Part shown: positions 46,462 to 59,003 of the stretch, in pieces | How positions within the stretch are numbered: position 1 is the first letter of the stretch | Layout: every line of letters begins with the position of its first letter | Source of the DNA: Locusta migratoria | Taxonomy: Eukaryota; Arthropoda; Insecta; Orthoptera; Acrididae | Assembly: GCA_026315105.1 (NCBI GenBank) | Contig: CM048748.1 | Coordinates: forward strand, 23,464,078 to 23,528,077 | Direction of reading: 5' to 3' | Length of the DNA stretch: 64,000 nt | Program-made: the position numbers and the translations under genes | Notes under the pieces: model-generated | What the model saw: only the letters and a program-made list of their open reading frames with translations | What the model was told of the DNA's origin: nothing | The model's database searches: none

Positions 46462-48313
46462 TGTGATATTACAGATGCAGGGAAGCTGAATGTTTCCTTG
46501 TGAAAGGCGGGTTTTGCCGAGCTGTTGGGTTCCCCAGACGGTCGGTTGACAGTTTGAACCTAGTGAATGGTCAGGTATTCAGGGGTTCCCTAATGTGCTT
46601 GGAAATCGGAAACGCTTGGCTGAGCTAGGGTGGCTATTCCAGATTGCAACTGGAATACAACATAGCCACAAACATTATTCTAAAAATCCATATTAAAATC
46701 AGGGAATGATCATACGGCAAATATAATTATATGAATCGATTCAGGAGACTTGGGAGAATCAAACGCCGTAATTACAATTTAAATATCCCTTACAGATAAA
46801 AAGGCAACAAATTTCTGTACTATAATAATAATATTATAAGACTTATATTTACAATTATTGATAGGTAGTGTTTATCAGTAACAATTTCAGAAGCAAATGG
46901 ACAGCATTGCACCATGCAACTGATCTTAAAAGACGTGCTACGTTATTTCCGTATTCTTTCAATAAACTTTGTTTTACTCCCTTGTTCTGCTTTTCGTTTA
47001 GGTAGTAATATTCTTATGTCGGGACATCGATTCCACCACAGAAACACAAAACATGAGCCCAGCAAAGCGCATTACATTTATATATGTATTTTATTATATT
47101 TAATAATATTCTTAGTAATGTTCGTTCAGCTGGCAGACTGCCACTTAAATATTTCATGGCCGACTAAAAATAGTATATATGCAGCACGTAATGTGTATCT
47201 AAACAATTATAAGTATTTGTGGACAACAACTGAATATATTTGTATAAAAAGCCATAATAAATTAAATATTAATTGTGTAACTATATTTCGACGGTGACAA
47301 TATATTTGAACAGTGAGATGCCATGCTTAATGGCTATATGAACAAAGAGCTTCAGTCTCAACTGTTTTTTTAGTATTCTTAAATATGTATTTGTTTGTTA
47401 AATGTAAACAACATTTGTAGGGAGGTGGTAAAAGCATTTAATTCTGTGATATTCAAATGTATAATATTTTGGAAGGGAAACTGTATTTTAAAGATGAGGC
47501 GTTAGGATGCGCGGAAGGATACAATTTTCTGAGCAGGGAGAGCACGCTTTCGAACGCTTGGGAAGGGACTCGTAACTTGGACGTGCTGGTGAAAGGATGT
47601 GACGCTGGGCGGTCTGAAGCCGCGTTACGAACTTGTGATTTGAAGAGATACGCATGTGTGGACTTAGAAAACTTACGGGACTGTGACTGAAGAACTTAGT
47701 CTCTGCTTGAAAAGTGATAAACTATACACGGTAGTAGGGCTGTGGAACTGTGACAATTCAGCAATCGTGTACTCTTGTGATGACAAACTGTGTTTTATAA
47801 CAAATACTTTAATCGCGGATTAATTAGGAACTGAAATGTTAGATTCACTGCACTAATTTACGAGTGACAATTTGGAACTTTTACTGTCGAGTGCGTGTGA
47901 TACTTACTGTGCCTCTCATGGACAATAATTGGGGAAATATTCAGCTCTTTACCGATATATATAGTAGAACCACCTCCGCATTTTCATGTCAAGAAAGAGG
48001 AATAAACTCCATTATAAAGAATTACTTCGTGAGTGAATCGCTTCTTTATTTTAGAATCCATTTTGTTGGTCATTCAGAGGTTTAATTTATGTTCGTTAAA
48101 TATATTTTCATGTCATCATATACAGATTGATAGACTGGGTAAACTACAGATTAATTATTGATGTTGTTTAAACAGATTGGGTAGCTGTTTAGGGCATAGA
48201 AGCTGACATATATAACTCACCCCCGTGAACAGAGACGACGAGCCATAAACTTTTACTACCCTGAGTTATGTATTGCCCAAGCCTTATTGGTGAGATCCGA
48301 TAGGTAGTTCGCA
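46462..48313. mobile_element. Putative solo LTR, 1.85 kb, 4-bp TSD
   Basis: Starts TGTGATATTACAG and ends GTAGTTCGCA, with AGGC on both sides (46458-46461, 48314-48317). Its removal restores the Copia reading frame, so the ends are well fixed. It carries no RT or integrase. AATAAA sites occur (for example near 48000). A long solo LTR of a Gypsy or BEL type is the simplest reading; a non-coding composite element is possible. Confidence 0.6.
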
Positions 48314-48516
48314 AGGCCATGATAAAAGTTCCAGTCAAACTTAGAAGAAAATGGGACTCCAAATCTGAAAAAACATATTTTTATTGGATATTGTGAAGAT
48401 TCCAAAGGTTACAGATTTATAAATCCTGAAAACAGCTTCCTTTCTTTCTTCTTACCAGTCATCAACAGTGTAATGTGCTATTTATTGGTCCAGGCGTGGC
48501 TTAAAGTTTACTTTCT

Positions 48517-49518
48517 ACATCTACATACACAATCAGCTATCCACCGTAGTGGAGGGTACCCTGTACGACTACTAGGCATTTGCCTTCCTATTCCACTCCC
48601 AAATAGAACGAGGAAAGAAAGAATGTCTATGTGCCTCTTATGTGTTCCTTGAGATCTTTACGGGAAGTGTAAGAAGGCGGCAGGAAGTTCTTTCTAAACT
48701 CAGCTTCAAATTACGATCCTATAAATTTCCTCAACAGAATTTGTCGAAAAGAACTTCGTCTTTCCTCCAGCGACACTCGCGCATTGGTCGAACCTACCAG
48801 TAAAAAACCTAGCTGCTCGCCTCTGAACTGCTTTTAACTGATCTGCTGCGGGTCCCAAACACTTGAGCAATACTCAAGACGTGGTCGTACAAGCGTTTTA
48901 TACGCGCTCTCCTTTACAGATGAAGTACATCTTTTCAAAATTCTCCCAATAAACCGAAGTCGGCTGTCCGCCTTAGAACTGTCCTTACATGTTCCTTCCA
49001 TTTCATATCGCTCTGCATTGTTAGTCCTAGATATTTGAATGATGCGACTGCTTCAAGACGCTTCCTACTGATGCTGTATTCGAACATGATAGCATTATTT
49101 TTTCTATTCGTATGCATCACCTTACATTTTTCTACATTTAGAGCTAGCTGCCATACTGAACACCAGCTATAAATTTTGTCTAAGTCATCCCGTATAGTAT
49201 ATAGTCAATTAAAGACGTCGCCCTCCCATACACCACAGGATCATCAACAAACATCCGCAAATTACAAGTTACTGGGTCCATCAGATCATCGACACAGATA
49301 GAAAATAATAGCGGTCCTATCACACTCCCCTGGGGCACGCCTGACGATACACTCGTCTCTGACGAACACTCGCCGTCGAGAACGACGTAGTGCGTTCTGT
49401 TACTTAGGAAGTCTTCCAGCCAGTCACAGATCTGTGAACCTATTCCATATGCTCGTATCTTCGTTAGCAGTCTGCAGTGTGGCACCGCGTGAAATGCCTT
49501 TTTGAAATCGTGAAGTGA
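48517..49518 (-). pseudogene. CR1-like LINE (family B), copy 3
   Basis: Antisense, with its tail at the left (CTACATCTACATACAC). The minus strand reads FKKAFHAVPHCRLL (motif A), SGVPQGSVIGPLLFSICVDD (motif B), LRMFVDDPVVYG (motif C, A to V), then SFKYLGLTMQSDMKW. It is 5'-truncated at about 49518, within motif A. More diverged than copies 1 and 2. Confidence 0.8.
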
Positions 49519-50788
49519 GCAAGAGAACATGAGCGGTCCTTCGCTTCGCTTCGCTTAAGCCCATATCGATGATTTTTCGTTGAGTGGTTGACACGCTGAT
49601 AGTTGTTGATAGCCCAGCATTGAGATCCGCCCCAATTTAAGGAAGGGTTGCACGTTGTACGAGTCTGTTCAGGCGTCATTGGTCCCATTCTGGCAGCATC
49701 TTTCTCCGGCAGCTGTAGTGTCAGAGATTCGATTTTTTACCGGATACCTGATATTCAAGTTGCGTTCATGAAATCCTTTACGGTATAATCCCCACGTCAC
49801 TGCCCCCTCGGAGAGGATGTGTTCCATTTCTTGTGAGGCGACTATAAGACGATGTACAGACTTACTTACATCGTGATAAGCTGCCACTGTGTGAGCAGTA
49901 GCCGACTTAACGCCTTCGCCCGACATCTGTTGTTCTATATAGGCGTTGCGATCGCGTCGCCGTCATTGTATTAACATATCCCTGAGTTTGCATACCAGTT
50001 TCTTTGGCTCTTCAGATCGTAACCGGCAAGTTTGAAACCTCTTTTGTAGGTTGCTAGAATAAATACTGAATACCGACTACAAAACTTCAGCAAGGTGTAT
50101 CGCAAAGAGCTTGGAACATTAATATACAAATTCAGTTTTTTTTTCAGAATTTTAAATCGTGATGTAATATGGAATCGATATATCGTTGTAGACTCTTATT
50201 ATGAAGTATAATCTGTGATTTGTGTTTATAATTTGATGAAATTTGTTCGCTGAAAGATGGTTTTTGGTATTAACTGTTTGAAGAATTTGTAATAATATCG
50301 GCCCTAATGTGTATATAATCGTAAAAATGTATATACTGGTCCAAAGATAGGATTTATATGACCTTTGGAAACAAGATCGTCTTTCCAATTGGAACGTGCA
50401 AAGTTTTGGCGCGCAAGGAAACTTTCTGATGCAAGCAGCGTAGGGAGTGTAAGTCAGAGTGTAAGGCTAGACGGACGTGAGGCTGCAGTGCCTAGATGTG
50501 TGGATATACCCAACTGCAGCAAGTGAGACAGGAAATATGGAACGATGGAACAATGTACATTAAGGGTGGCATGGCACTCTAGTTAGATTGCAACTTATCA
50601 GCACGTCGCTGAGAAGAGGATATTGTGCCACTCTTCAAGCGCCACGTATGGCAATGGGTGTGTCTCATGCTGTGCAATTACGCCACTTCTCGCACGCAGC
50701 ACGGGACTCAGACTCAGGTTAGGTAAAATTGTGATTCATTTAAGGACCTGTCCGAAGACGATGTAAAAATATATTTTAAAAATTATAG
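49519..50788. other. Unassigned region with possible old transposon
   Basis: A repeated TCGCT string (CTTCGCTTCGCTTCGCTT) lies at 49538-49556. The minus-strand frame 49669-49926 (MSGEGVKSATAHTVAAYHDV) has no recognisable domain. 50149-50400 is AT-rich. I cannot assign this region. Confidence 0.3.
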
Positions 50789-50803
50789 TACTTGATAAAC
50801 ATT

Positions 50804-51010
50804 AAAACTCTTCTGAGCTATTTGCAGCGTAATGATAATAAAATCTTTCCAACGTTTCGGATCCGTTGCAAGAGCCTTCCTCAGGGACTACTGACTTCTT
50901 TCCTCCTTGTGCTGGTCTTATAAAGTGTGCTCCGTCCTAACACATTTTATTATCACGACGTGGCAAATAGCTCAGAAGAATTTTAACGTTAACACGAAAG
51001 ACTACGTTCG
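50804..51010. mobile_element. Small inverted-repeat element with near-perfect TSD
   Basis: Arms AAAACTCTTCTGAGCTATTT (50804-50825) and its complement (50963-50984) match at 21 of 22 bases. TACTTGATAAACATT (50789-50803) and TACTTTGATAAACATT (51011-51026) flank it, a duplication with one inserted base. A TSD this long points to retroposition rather than cut-and-paste. The centre carries the hammerhead-like module on the minus strand. Confidence 0.6.
50850..50890 (-). ncRNA. Hammerhead-like module
   Basis: Minus strand: CTGAGGA (50878-50884), one base, a GGCTC/GATCC stem with one mismatch around TTGCAACG, then GAAA (50855-50858) and CGTT. The first box matches the hammerhead consensus CUGANGA exactly, and TCC before it can pair with GGA after GTT as a short stem I. 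One extra base before the stem and a two-pair stem III are departures. Cleavage is unproven. Confidence 0.35.
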
Positions 51011-51026
51011 TACTTTGATAAACATT

Positions 51027-53599
51027 GTTGTTACCTATCTTTTATCCTAATCATTCACCTTGTGGCTGTCCTGTGTTATAGTGATAATATCCGAGTGTCC
51101 TTAAAGAAAATAAATAATAAAATTGAACAATCGTTTATGTTTTTGGAGCAGTAAAGTTTAGTGAAACTGTTTAATAACTTTGAAGTAAGCTACAACAAGA
51201 GTTATCGAATGCATTACATATATTAGTTGAAAATAAAAATAGTTTTGAAAATTGCAGATATAATTTAATAATCTTTACGTTTGAAAGAAGTAGAAATTTG
51301 AAGAACAAATTTAAAATTCATAAAGTATAGTAATGTAGAACAATTTTCTTTTATTTATCCAGTGTATGTAATGAATAGCTATAATATTTCTTTCAAATGA
51401 TTTCATTCTTTCATGCAGTTTAAATTATCTCAACAAAATCTGTATTTCTGCTGAAATTCAGGCAAGATAAAGGAAAGTGTGTTGTGACATTGTCAGATCT
51501 GCCAACAGAATTAAAAGAAAAAAAACATTTAAAAAATTTAGTTAAAATATACTCAGTATATTAAACCAAAACGTAATTCAGTGGATGTTGTTGTTACTGT
51601 TTTGAAATTTATGTGTTTAATTGAAAGATTAACTGCATCAGGGGAACCTATGCCAAAATTTCTCTCAGTTATTAGTGAATTGCAAAGCCTTATTTATTAT
51701 TTATAGTCAATTTTCGATGGTAAACAGTGTTCTGGTCTGCCTTGTCATGAACATTACTTTCTACAGTTACAGTGAATGCTTATTTAACCATGAACTTGAG
51801 ATTTTCCACTTGTCTGTACATAATTGGTTTACACTAACAGTTACAGTAGGATTGAATCAATTGTGGGTACATATATAAACTTTTCATTGTCTAATTGGGC
51901 TGTAAAGCGTTTATTCATCGTTGAGAAAGTTAATAGATTATTGTACACTGTATTTACCCTCGTTTCATAATTAATTTGTCCTAAAGATTTATGCCTGTGA
52001 GAGTTAGTTTATGCTTAGGTACACACGGTTAAATTAAAAATTCCCAACATGGGTGTTACACTCAATGTTGTAATGTAACTGATAAACACAGGGTTGTGTG
52101 TGGCCCTTTGTATTAAATATAGTGGTAACGTTACAAGACGACCTTTGAATTATTATTAGTGCATACGATGACTGCTCACGTGGGTGGGCGGTTATTTCGA
52201 TTGCGAAGAATTAGTAGAAGTAGCTTCTGCAAGTGACTTTTGGAATTTTACTTGCTAGTGGCTTTCCAAGGCTTAATGTTTTTCGTTTCAGGGTAGCCCA
52301 TAAACAGATGCGAGATGTGCGCTCTTCTGTGTCACAGCGTCGCTTTTTCAACAGCATGATACTTCTGAAAATTCGTGGAAACAAACAAATGAATGTGCTT
52401 GTTTTTACGTACAATCATACTACACTTAATTATTCGAACTTCTGTGTAATTGTTTCAACGCACATTTCATTATATATTACCCTGGTGATATTTGTAACGT
52501 AATTTATACGCGCAAATTAGTACCTGGAAAAAAATGAGCGTGTAGAAATTAAATTTCAAATAGAGTTTCTATTTTATGGAGCTGAGCCTAAATGGCGAAA
52601 TATGCCGAAATAATTCGCAAAGTTCCAAAAAACTGTTTTTATTAAAAAAATAAACTATAACCCCGATGGGAAAAGTTACAGTAGAAAGTTGTAGCTCTTA
52701 ATATTATCTATCGATTGCCTGTTTGTACGTATCAATTGATTTAATACATTTACAGATCTATTGGAAAAACACTTAAAATTCTTTAAAAACTGAATCCCTT
52801 ATAACTTGACAATTCACGTTTCGAAACTTATTATTTGCTACAAGTATAGCACGAAATAAGTAAAAAAAAAAAAAAAAAAAGACGTTTTTCGAAACAAAAA
52901 TGTTAAGTATTGTTTTAGGTATAGCGATTTGTAAGGGCTCTTAAAAATTGGCTACAGTTGGTCAAGAGATCGACGTAGAGCAACGGTATTTTGTCTGTTT
53001 GCTTCGAAAAGAGTTGTAATATCACACTATTAAATAATTATTTAGACTTTGTTAGTTATAAGTACCTAAGAATGACGTTTAAAAACTCGCAGTTTTTGGG
53101 TGCGTTTTCTGCAACTATTTCCTTTTTTATTTTACAAAAGGAACCGTTAAAGAAATATGTTGCTGATATTTTTCTCGCAGATTATAAACAAATAATGTTG
53201 CTCTACGACATGCAGGAGCAGAGATAAATATTTTTCTTTAAAAAATCTAGTTTTTTATTTTTAGGCAATATTAAAAGTTCATCCACTTGATAACCAAAGG
53301 AAATTCATTTCCTTGGCTTTTTTTAATGTATTGGTCGTATTCAGTGAAATGTAATTTCTTGTAAGAAGACGGCGCTCTAATGACATTTTTATGTATAATT
53401 CTTTTCATTCACGTTCATTCTTATCCATGCCTTAAAGGCTAAGATTCGCGTGCTAAAAGGAAACGAAGTAATGGCCATTAAGTATTTATATTTGAGTAAT
53501 ATAAAATTTGTACAAATGAAAAAATAAAAACTTGGTACTTTTAAAACATGTAATTTCATACTTTACAATTTCCTAAATTTGACAGTATGATTTGCAGTA
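51027..53599. other. Long AT-rich stretch, nothing recognised
   Basis: Contains an A run at 52862-52880. Open frames (51675-51878, 52233-52502, 52991-53227) have no domain and look like chance frames in AT-rich DNA. Confidence 0.35.
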
Positions 53600-54253
53600 T
53601 CCATTTTTGAGGTACAGACGTTGGAGCCGACTTTTACTTTGGTAAAAATGACAATATACAGTTGGTAAGAGGCCAGGGCTCCAAATCAAGAAGTCAGTCG
53701 CTGAGAAGGTGCCATGCGCCATACTGAAGTGCATGGGGGCTCCAGTCTTCAAACGACAGAGGACGAGTTGGGATACTAAGTTCTCAACATCTCTGCTGCG
53801 GCCATTGACCATGGCATCATCCCACGAGGGATTATGGGCGTTAAAATCACCGAGTAGTAGAAAAGGCGGTGGGATATCATTGCAGCCAATGTCTTCTGTG
53901 GTGCATCACCATCAGGTTGGAGATATAGGCTGCAGATAGTTATGTCATGTGGTATCCTTACCCTGACAGCCACAGCTTCTAGAGGTGCCTGAAGGGGCAC
54001 AGGCTCTCCATAAGATATAGTTAAGGATAAACATGCAGACACCAAGTGAGACTCTGTTATACACACTGCAATTAAAATAATATCGCCTGTAGCCATGAAG
54101 AGCAGGGGTCCACATTGCTGGAAACCAGATTTCCTGGAGAGCAATGCAGAGAGCAGGTGTTACACTTAGAAGTTGTCGAAGCTCAGCCAGGTGTGGGAAA
54201 AAGCTACCGTAATTCCACTGGAGAACGACACTGCGTCTGATAAGATGGGCCAT
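53600..54253 (-). pseudogene. I-group LINE ORF2 start: AP endonuclease
   Basis: From the ATG at 54253: MAHLIRRSVVLQWNYGSFFP, HLAELRQLLSVTPALCIALQ, EIWF (Glu of the active site), and in shifted frames PPFLLLGDFNAHNPSWDD (Asp and Asn of the active site) and GTFSATDFLIWSPGLLP. This is the apurinic-type endonuclease that nicks the target. Two frameshifts (near 54100 and 53800). The element is cut off here, so RT is absent. Confidence 0.8.
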
Positions 54254-54269
54254 GATTGAAATGTGGAGC

Positions 54270-55719
54270 GTTATTCCATTGGGACACCTACTGCCAACCG
54301 TTAGGTATCTGCCGAGCCAAGAATCATAGATTCTAGAGCATCAGTCTGTGTGATATTCTGAGGTGATGCGAGGATCTCTACCTCATCTTCTGAAGCAGAA
54401 GATGAGGGTAGCTGTGGCTTCGGAGCTACCGAATATTCCTTATTCTTGGTCCTCATTTTCTTTCCCTTTCGCTGGCCCTTGGGTTTGAAGGGCTGAAAGT
54501 CTTCTCAGAAGTGGCATCTGGGGTGGAGGAAGAGTTGGAAACTCTTCGACTGGCAAGTTCTGGATCCTTAAGCATACGGCTAGGATCCTCTGGAGCACTC
54601 TAAGTAGGCTCTGAAGGGAGTGTCCCAAGGGATCCCTTCCGAGTGAGAGGAGCCAGAGGAGGCTGTTCCTTCTCCAGCTGGGAGACGGGGAATCCTCTAT
54701 GGTTATGGTAGAATTTTACCTACAGCAGGTGTTACAGCAGGAGATGGAGGAGCGCCCCTTCCCATCGAGGGGGCATTGGAAGATTGTTGGCCCCTAGGGC
54801 CCACAGGAGGTGGTGGTACGGCGTGAGGTGTCGTACCCAACGAGAGTGGAGACGAAAGAGAAGCGAAAGATGTATTCATGTGAATTGGGTGTAGCTGCTC
54901 ATACTTTCTTCTTGCCTCTGTATTAGTAAGTGGGTCCACGTGCAAATGAGTGCAATCTGGCGTGCAAGGTGGATTTAGCTGTTTGCAATTGGGGTGCATG
55001 GAGTGTCTGTATGTGATGGACGCCCACATTCCCTGCATGTAGGGCTGGAAGTACATCAGGAGGACATAGGCCCGAACTTTCAGCACCTGAAGCTCATCAT
55101 AGGGAGAGGGACGTACAGATGACGTCACACCGGTATATCATGACTTTTCCCTTCTCGGGCAGTGTATCGGCCCCGAAGGTCAGGATGCAAGCACCGGTGG
55201 CACCCTGTGATCTTTAAGACCCCCTATAGACGCGCCTGAAGAAGTAAACAGCTGTTCGTTCTAAATTTGCGCGCAGCTCATCATATGACTGTGACAGGAG
55301 ATCATGATGGTAAATAAGACCTTGGACCATGTTGAACGTCTTTTGGGGCGTGATACTGACTGGGACATCACCCAGCTTGTCGTAGGCAAGCAGTGCCTTC
55401 GACTGGGTAGGGGATGCCGTCTGTATCAATACTGCCCCCTTCTCATCTTGGAGAAAGGCGCTACCTCACCGAACTTATCTTCAAGGTTTTCGACTAAGAA
55501 CTGAGGCTTTGGTGACGAGAAAGATTCCCCATCGCTTCGTGTGCATACCAAGTACTGCGGAGAAAACGGCTAGGATCGGTTATGTGCCCTGCATTCCTCC
55601 CATAGCGTGGCCAAGGAAGGCAACGATCTGGGGCCATATCACTCTGCACTGAAGTCGGTCTTCCCACGCTTAGAGATGGCGGTTTTGCGTCCGCCAACTC
55701 CGTTAATTGCTCGTGTCAT
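54270..55719 (-). pseudogene. I-group LINE ORF1 (Gag-like), broken
   Basis: Lies upstream of the endonuclease on the same strand, the normal order. It probably starts at the ATG at 55719 (MTRAINGVGGRK). The conserved Gag core reads LLAYDKLGDVPVSITPQKTF and YDELRANLERTAVYFFRRVY, then VLKVRAYV, a degenerate zinc-knuckle region (PNCKQLNPPC), LTNTEARRKYEQLHP and a proline-rich C-terminus. Several frame changes. It would bind element RNA in the cytoplasm. Confidence 0.7.
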
Positions 55720-55876
55720 TCTGTTCCCACGAGCAGCTAGGGAACTACGCCCAGGCAGAGTCCCGCTTGCCCGGGTAAGCCTAATACAACAGGTGGGGCA
55801 GGTTCCTCAGCGGTTGCTCGGTAACGACTGTTCAACAGCCATGCATCTCCTCGGAACTTAGCACACCTTGAGATGA

Positions 55877-55878
<2 letters not shown>
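55720..55878 (-). mobile_element. 5' untranslated part of the I-group LINE
   Basis: On the minus strand this lies between a 50-base A tract and the ORF1 start and reads CTTCATCTCAAGGTGTGC at its first bases. The tract probably marks the junction with another retroposed piece. Confidence 0.45.

Positions 55879-55928
<50 letters not shown>
55879..55928 (-). repeat. 50-base T tract (poly-A on the minus strand)
   Basis: Uninterrupted T run on the plus strand. On the minus strand it ends a unit (55929-56090) finishing GTTGTATGTTTCAGG, so it looks like the poly-A tail of a retroposed sequence abutting the next LINE head. Confidence 0.85.
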
Positions 55929-56288
55929 CCTGAAACATACAACGTTCCACCGTTGCACCGCTGAAGCGATCACAGAGCTGACAGTGTGGAGGACTGTTGG
56001 CGCACCACATCCCCAGTTTAGGACCCCGAGTTCGCCAAGCCTGTACCCAGCAAATTAATGATGAACCCCTGAGTGGCTGAGTACATACATACATTTTTAT
56101 AACATTTATGGAGTGGAAGATATATACTGATATCTGTTGAAGTAATATATAACATATTGTATTGTATTGGAGCTTCGTGTAAAAATTTTGAATAAATTTT
56201 TTCTAAAACTTCTCAATGACTTTTTCTTTATAGCGTTACAGATAAAAAAATAAAGACATCTAATTCGACGATGTGTCCCTATCAGTTT

Positions 56289-56341
<53 letters not shown>

Positions 56342-57264
56342 CAGAGCTAATAATCATTTTGTTGGTGTCCTCAAATAAATTACTGTGTTTGTTTTTTATG
56401 TCTGCCTAAATTGTTAATGAATTTTCATTCATGTTTCTCACATTCTGCTAGAATATGAATGCTATGTAAATTTCATACTTGCGGGGTCGCCAGACATGAA
56501 AAATAAAGAGGCACTTTAATTTGTAAGGAATTCTAACAGAGTGTAGCAAATTATAAACTGAGCAACCCACAGACACACGTCCCTCTGACAGTGTACGTTA
56601 ATAGGAATCTCTTTGTGTGGGTCATTCATATTTTTAAAAGCGTGTGGCCTGAGAACTTTGTTATGACAAGCGGACGCGAAAGAGCGACGGCCTAATTTCA
56701 TTTGTCATCCTGACAAACTCGGCGCTACGTTACTGAGGCCGTGGAGACGGATTAACAGGCGGAGGCACGGCTAAAACGAGCAGAGAGAGAAAGTCTGCTG
56801 CTAGCTGCGACAACGATTTACTGTGCCGGTTTCTGAAGCTGCAGTACTTGTCAGCAGACCTACATTGTGCAGAAAGAGGAAGGAAAGAGGATAACAGTTC
56901 AACGTTCCGACGACGTCGTGGTCATCACAGGCTCTCAAGTGTAGATTTCGTCGATTCCCTTGTAAGAAGTGCATTTTGTTTAGTTAGGCAGGAAAATTAG
57001 ATGCACTCAGGAAAAATGCTATGCCACTCCCTCAAGGACAAGGTTATTGTTGACAAATGAGGTGCTGGTGGTTCGTAATTGTGGTATTACTTGCGTAATT
57101 CAGACCAAATAAAGCGCTGTTGTCACAGTAGAAGGTCCCCAAATCATCATACAGGGTGTACTTCCTCTGGGGCACATGCAGGTTACATTTACGGAATGGT
57201 ATTAAGCGTAGTACTATCCAAACACTTTGCACTTTTTCTTGCAGTTTGTTATTATTCATGAAGA
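55929..57264. other. Spacer with microsatellite and possible retroposon 3' end
   Basis: 55929-56090 may be the 3' end of a poly-A retroposon on the minus strand. A TA microsatellite fills 56292-56339. The rest is without recognised content; 57030-57264 may belong to the mariner element that follows, but its coding is unreadable there. Confidence 0.35.
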
Positions 57265-57665
57265 TCGGGAGAACGAGTGGTGTTATCCTAATGCATTATG
57301 TTTTTCCACGGCAGACCGTGAATGCACAGTATTACTGTTCGTTTTTGGAGCATCACCTGCTACCAGCTTTGCGAAAGAAGTGGAAACACTTTCTGCGCAA
57401 CCCACCCATCATTTTGCACGACAATGCGCGGGCGTAAGCAACGCAAGCTGTGGCTGCTCTGTTCGGTCGACGGGGCTGGGAGGTACTTTACCAACCACCA
57501 CACTCCCAGGACTTAAGTCCTTGTGACATTGATTTGATTTCTAAGATGAAGCAACCACTTCGTGGCATTCGATTCAGAACTGTTCCAGAGATTCCACAGG
57601 CAGTAGACCGCTCCATTCGCACCATCAACAGAACAAGCTCTGCTAACGGTGTACTACGCTGATGA
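57265..57665 (+). pseudogene. mariner-family transposase, C-terminal part
   Basis: Reads GVILMHYVFPRQTVNAQYYC, SFLEHHLLPALRKKWKHFL, NPPIILHDNARA (second catalytic Asp), then in another frame ALFGRRGWEVLYQPPHSQDL, SPCDIDLISKMKQPLRGIRF (third Asp) and VDRSIRTINRT. Spacing fits the mariner DD34D type. There is a frameshift between the last two Asp residues. The N-terminal DNA-binding part and TIRs were not found. Confidence 0.85.
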
Positions 57666-59003
57666 CTACTTTGGAGGACAGTAACAGGTGCAAACATATA
57701 ACGCTTTTGTGACAGGTGGCCCCGAACCTCTCGACATCTAGAGGTGGTTTCATTTCGGCACTTGTAGAAGACATCGTAGCATTCCTCTAAACTGCGAGAA
57801 GTCGTTCAGTTTCTGAAGTGATGATGCCAAAGCTCCGCATCTCACAGTCACCCTAGGGTGTCACGTAGTAGTATCAAGGGTGTCGCGAGACTAACAAATT
57901 TAGACTCTAAACAAAACAACTTGTCATAAAATAACAAAATATCCTTCTCGTCATACTACCCTGAAGACTCGCCTGCAGCTAATCATCCTTCTCTTCATTC
58001 GGCGCACCACAGATCACGTATTAAAGGAATGATCGGTGCACATTAATTGCGTGCTCAGCCGCTAGGCGACAGCTCTCCTTCAGCAGCAGTAGACACTCAG
58101 GGTTCGTTCAAGCAGCTGCCAGTAGCCATATTCCAGCAAACTGCGCATGAGCAGAGCTGCTGCTGATACTCGATAACAGCTCTTCCCATGCGCAGCTGGA
58201 GTTGGCAGCTGATTGAATGGACCGTCACTGTAGTCCGCTTTCCTTCTCAAAAAGCTGCACCTGAGCGTTTTTAATGGATTTATCAAAGCCACGTCACCCT
58301 CGGTAGCGTTTCTTTCAATTAAATGTCAATCAATGACACAGTGGCTGTAAAAGCTGTCACAGATTGTAAAAGCAGTCACAATTGTCCACTGACTAAAGCT
58401 ATTCAGTAGCAATGTTTAGTATGGAGTATGGCCGGGTGATTAACGAAGAGTAGTATTTTAAATGCAGTGATCGTTGGTTCGAACCCTGGTATGCGTTAAT
58501 ATTTTTTTCTCTGAGTTTCCAGTATGTAACAGATTCTGGGACCAGAAATGACATTCATATTCTTACTTGTTACAAATATTTATTAATTTTTTCCGAATAC
58601 GCCGGTACTTCCGAGGTAGTTGTGAAGCAATAGAACTTAAATAATAATTCATCACTTGTCATAAATACATCCTCTTTATTTCTGAAAATAATGTGATAAT
58701 ATTGAACTGAAAGGGAACAGCCATTGTGCTGTCTGAATCAGAAATCCTAGCAGCTAATTTCCAGATGCCGTTTTTAATCGATCGATCAAAACCATATCTG
58801 GCCCTGACGTGTACACACGACAGCGAAAAACGGTTTCCGAAATTCAGTTTTCGTGTTTCGGAAGTGGGGCCACATGAAGAGGCAAGTATTACTGTGTGAG
58901 TTACGCATTGCTTTGAGGTTTGATTCCATTTTTTGGAACGATGTGCTCAGCGACCACAAAATAATGAATATAATAAATATAGTCTGCAACATTGGTCGTT
59001 TTT
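57666..59003. other. Spacer with a tRNA-like fragment
   Basis: At 58430-58495, GTTGGTTCGAACCCTGG is a good B box/T arm, but no acceptable A box or cloverleaf precedes it, and a T run follows. The rest shows no recognised feature. Confidence 0.3.

Larger units (their letters stand above)
44706..48445 (+). mobile_element. Copia retrotransposon relic, split by a putative solo LTR
   Basis: Gag, protease and integrase parts run from 44706 to 46461 and resume at 48318-48445 after a 1.85-kb insert. The join is exact at the protein level: IFGCKA before, and the KRRKWDSKSEKTIFIGYCED-type region after. No RT, RNase H or LTRs of the Copia element are seen, so it is 3'-truncated; a CR1-like fragment follows. 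Confidence 0.75.

Noticed and set aside
49669..49926. 85-codon frame as a gene
   Set aside because: No recognised domain, no neighbours in order, and flanked by transposon debris; kept only as unassigned.
55737..56094. Minus-strand open frames with long lysine runs
   Set aside because: The lysines come from the 50-base poly-A tract; no domain on either side.
58430..58495. A tRNA gene
   Set aside because: Only the T arm/B box is convincing; no A box or acceptor pairing could be made.
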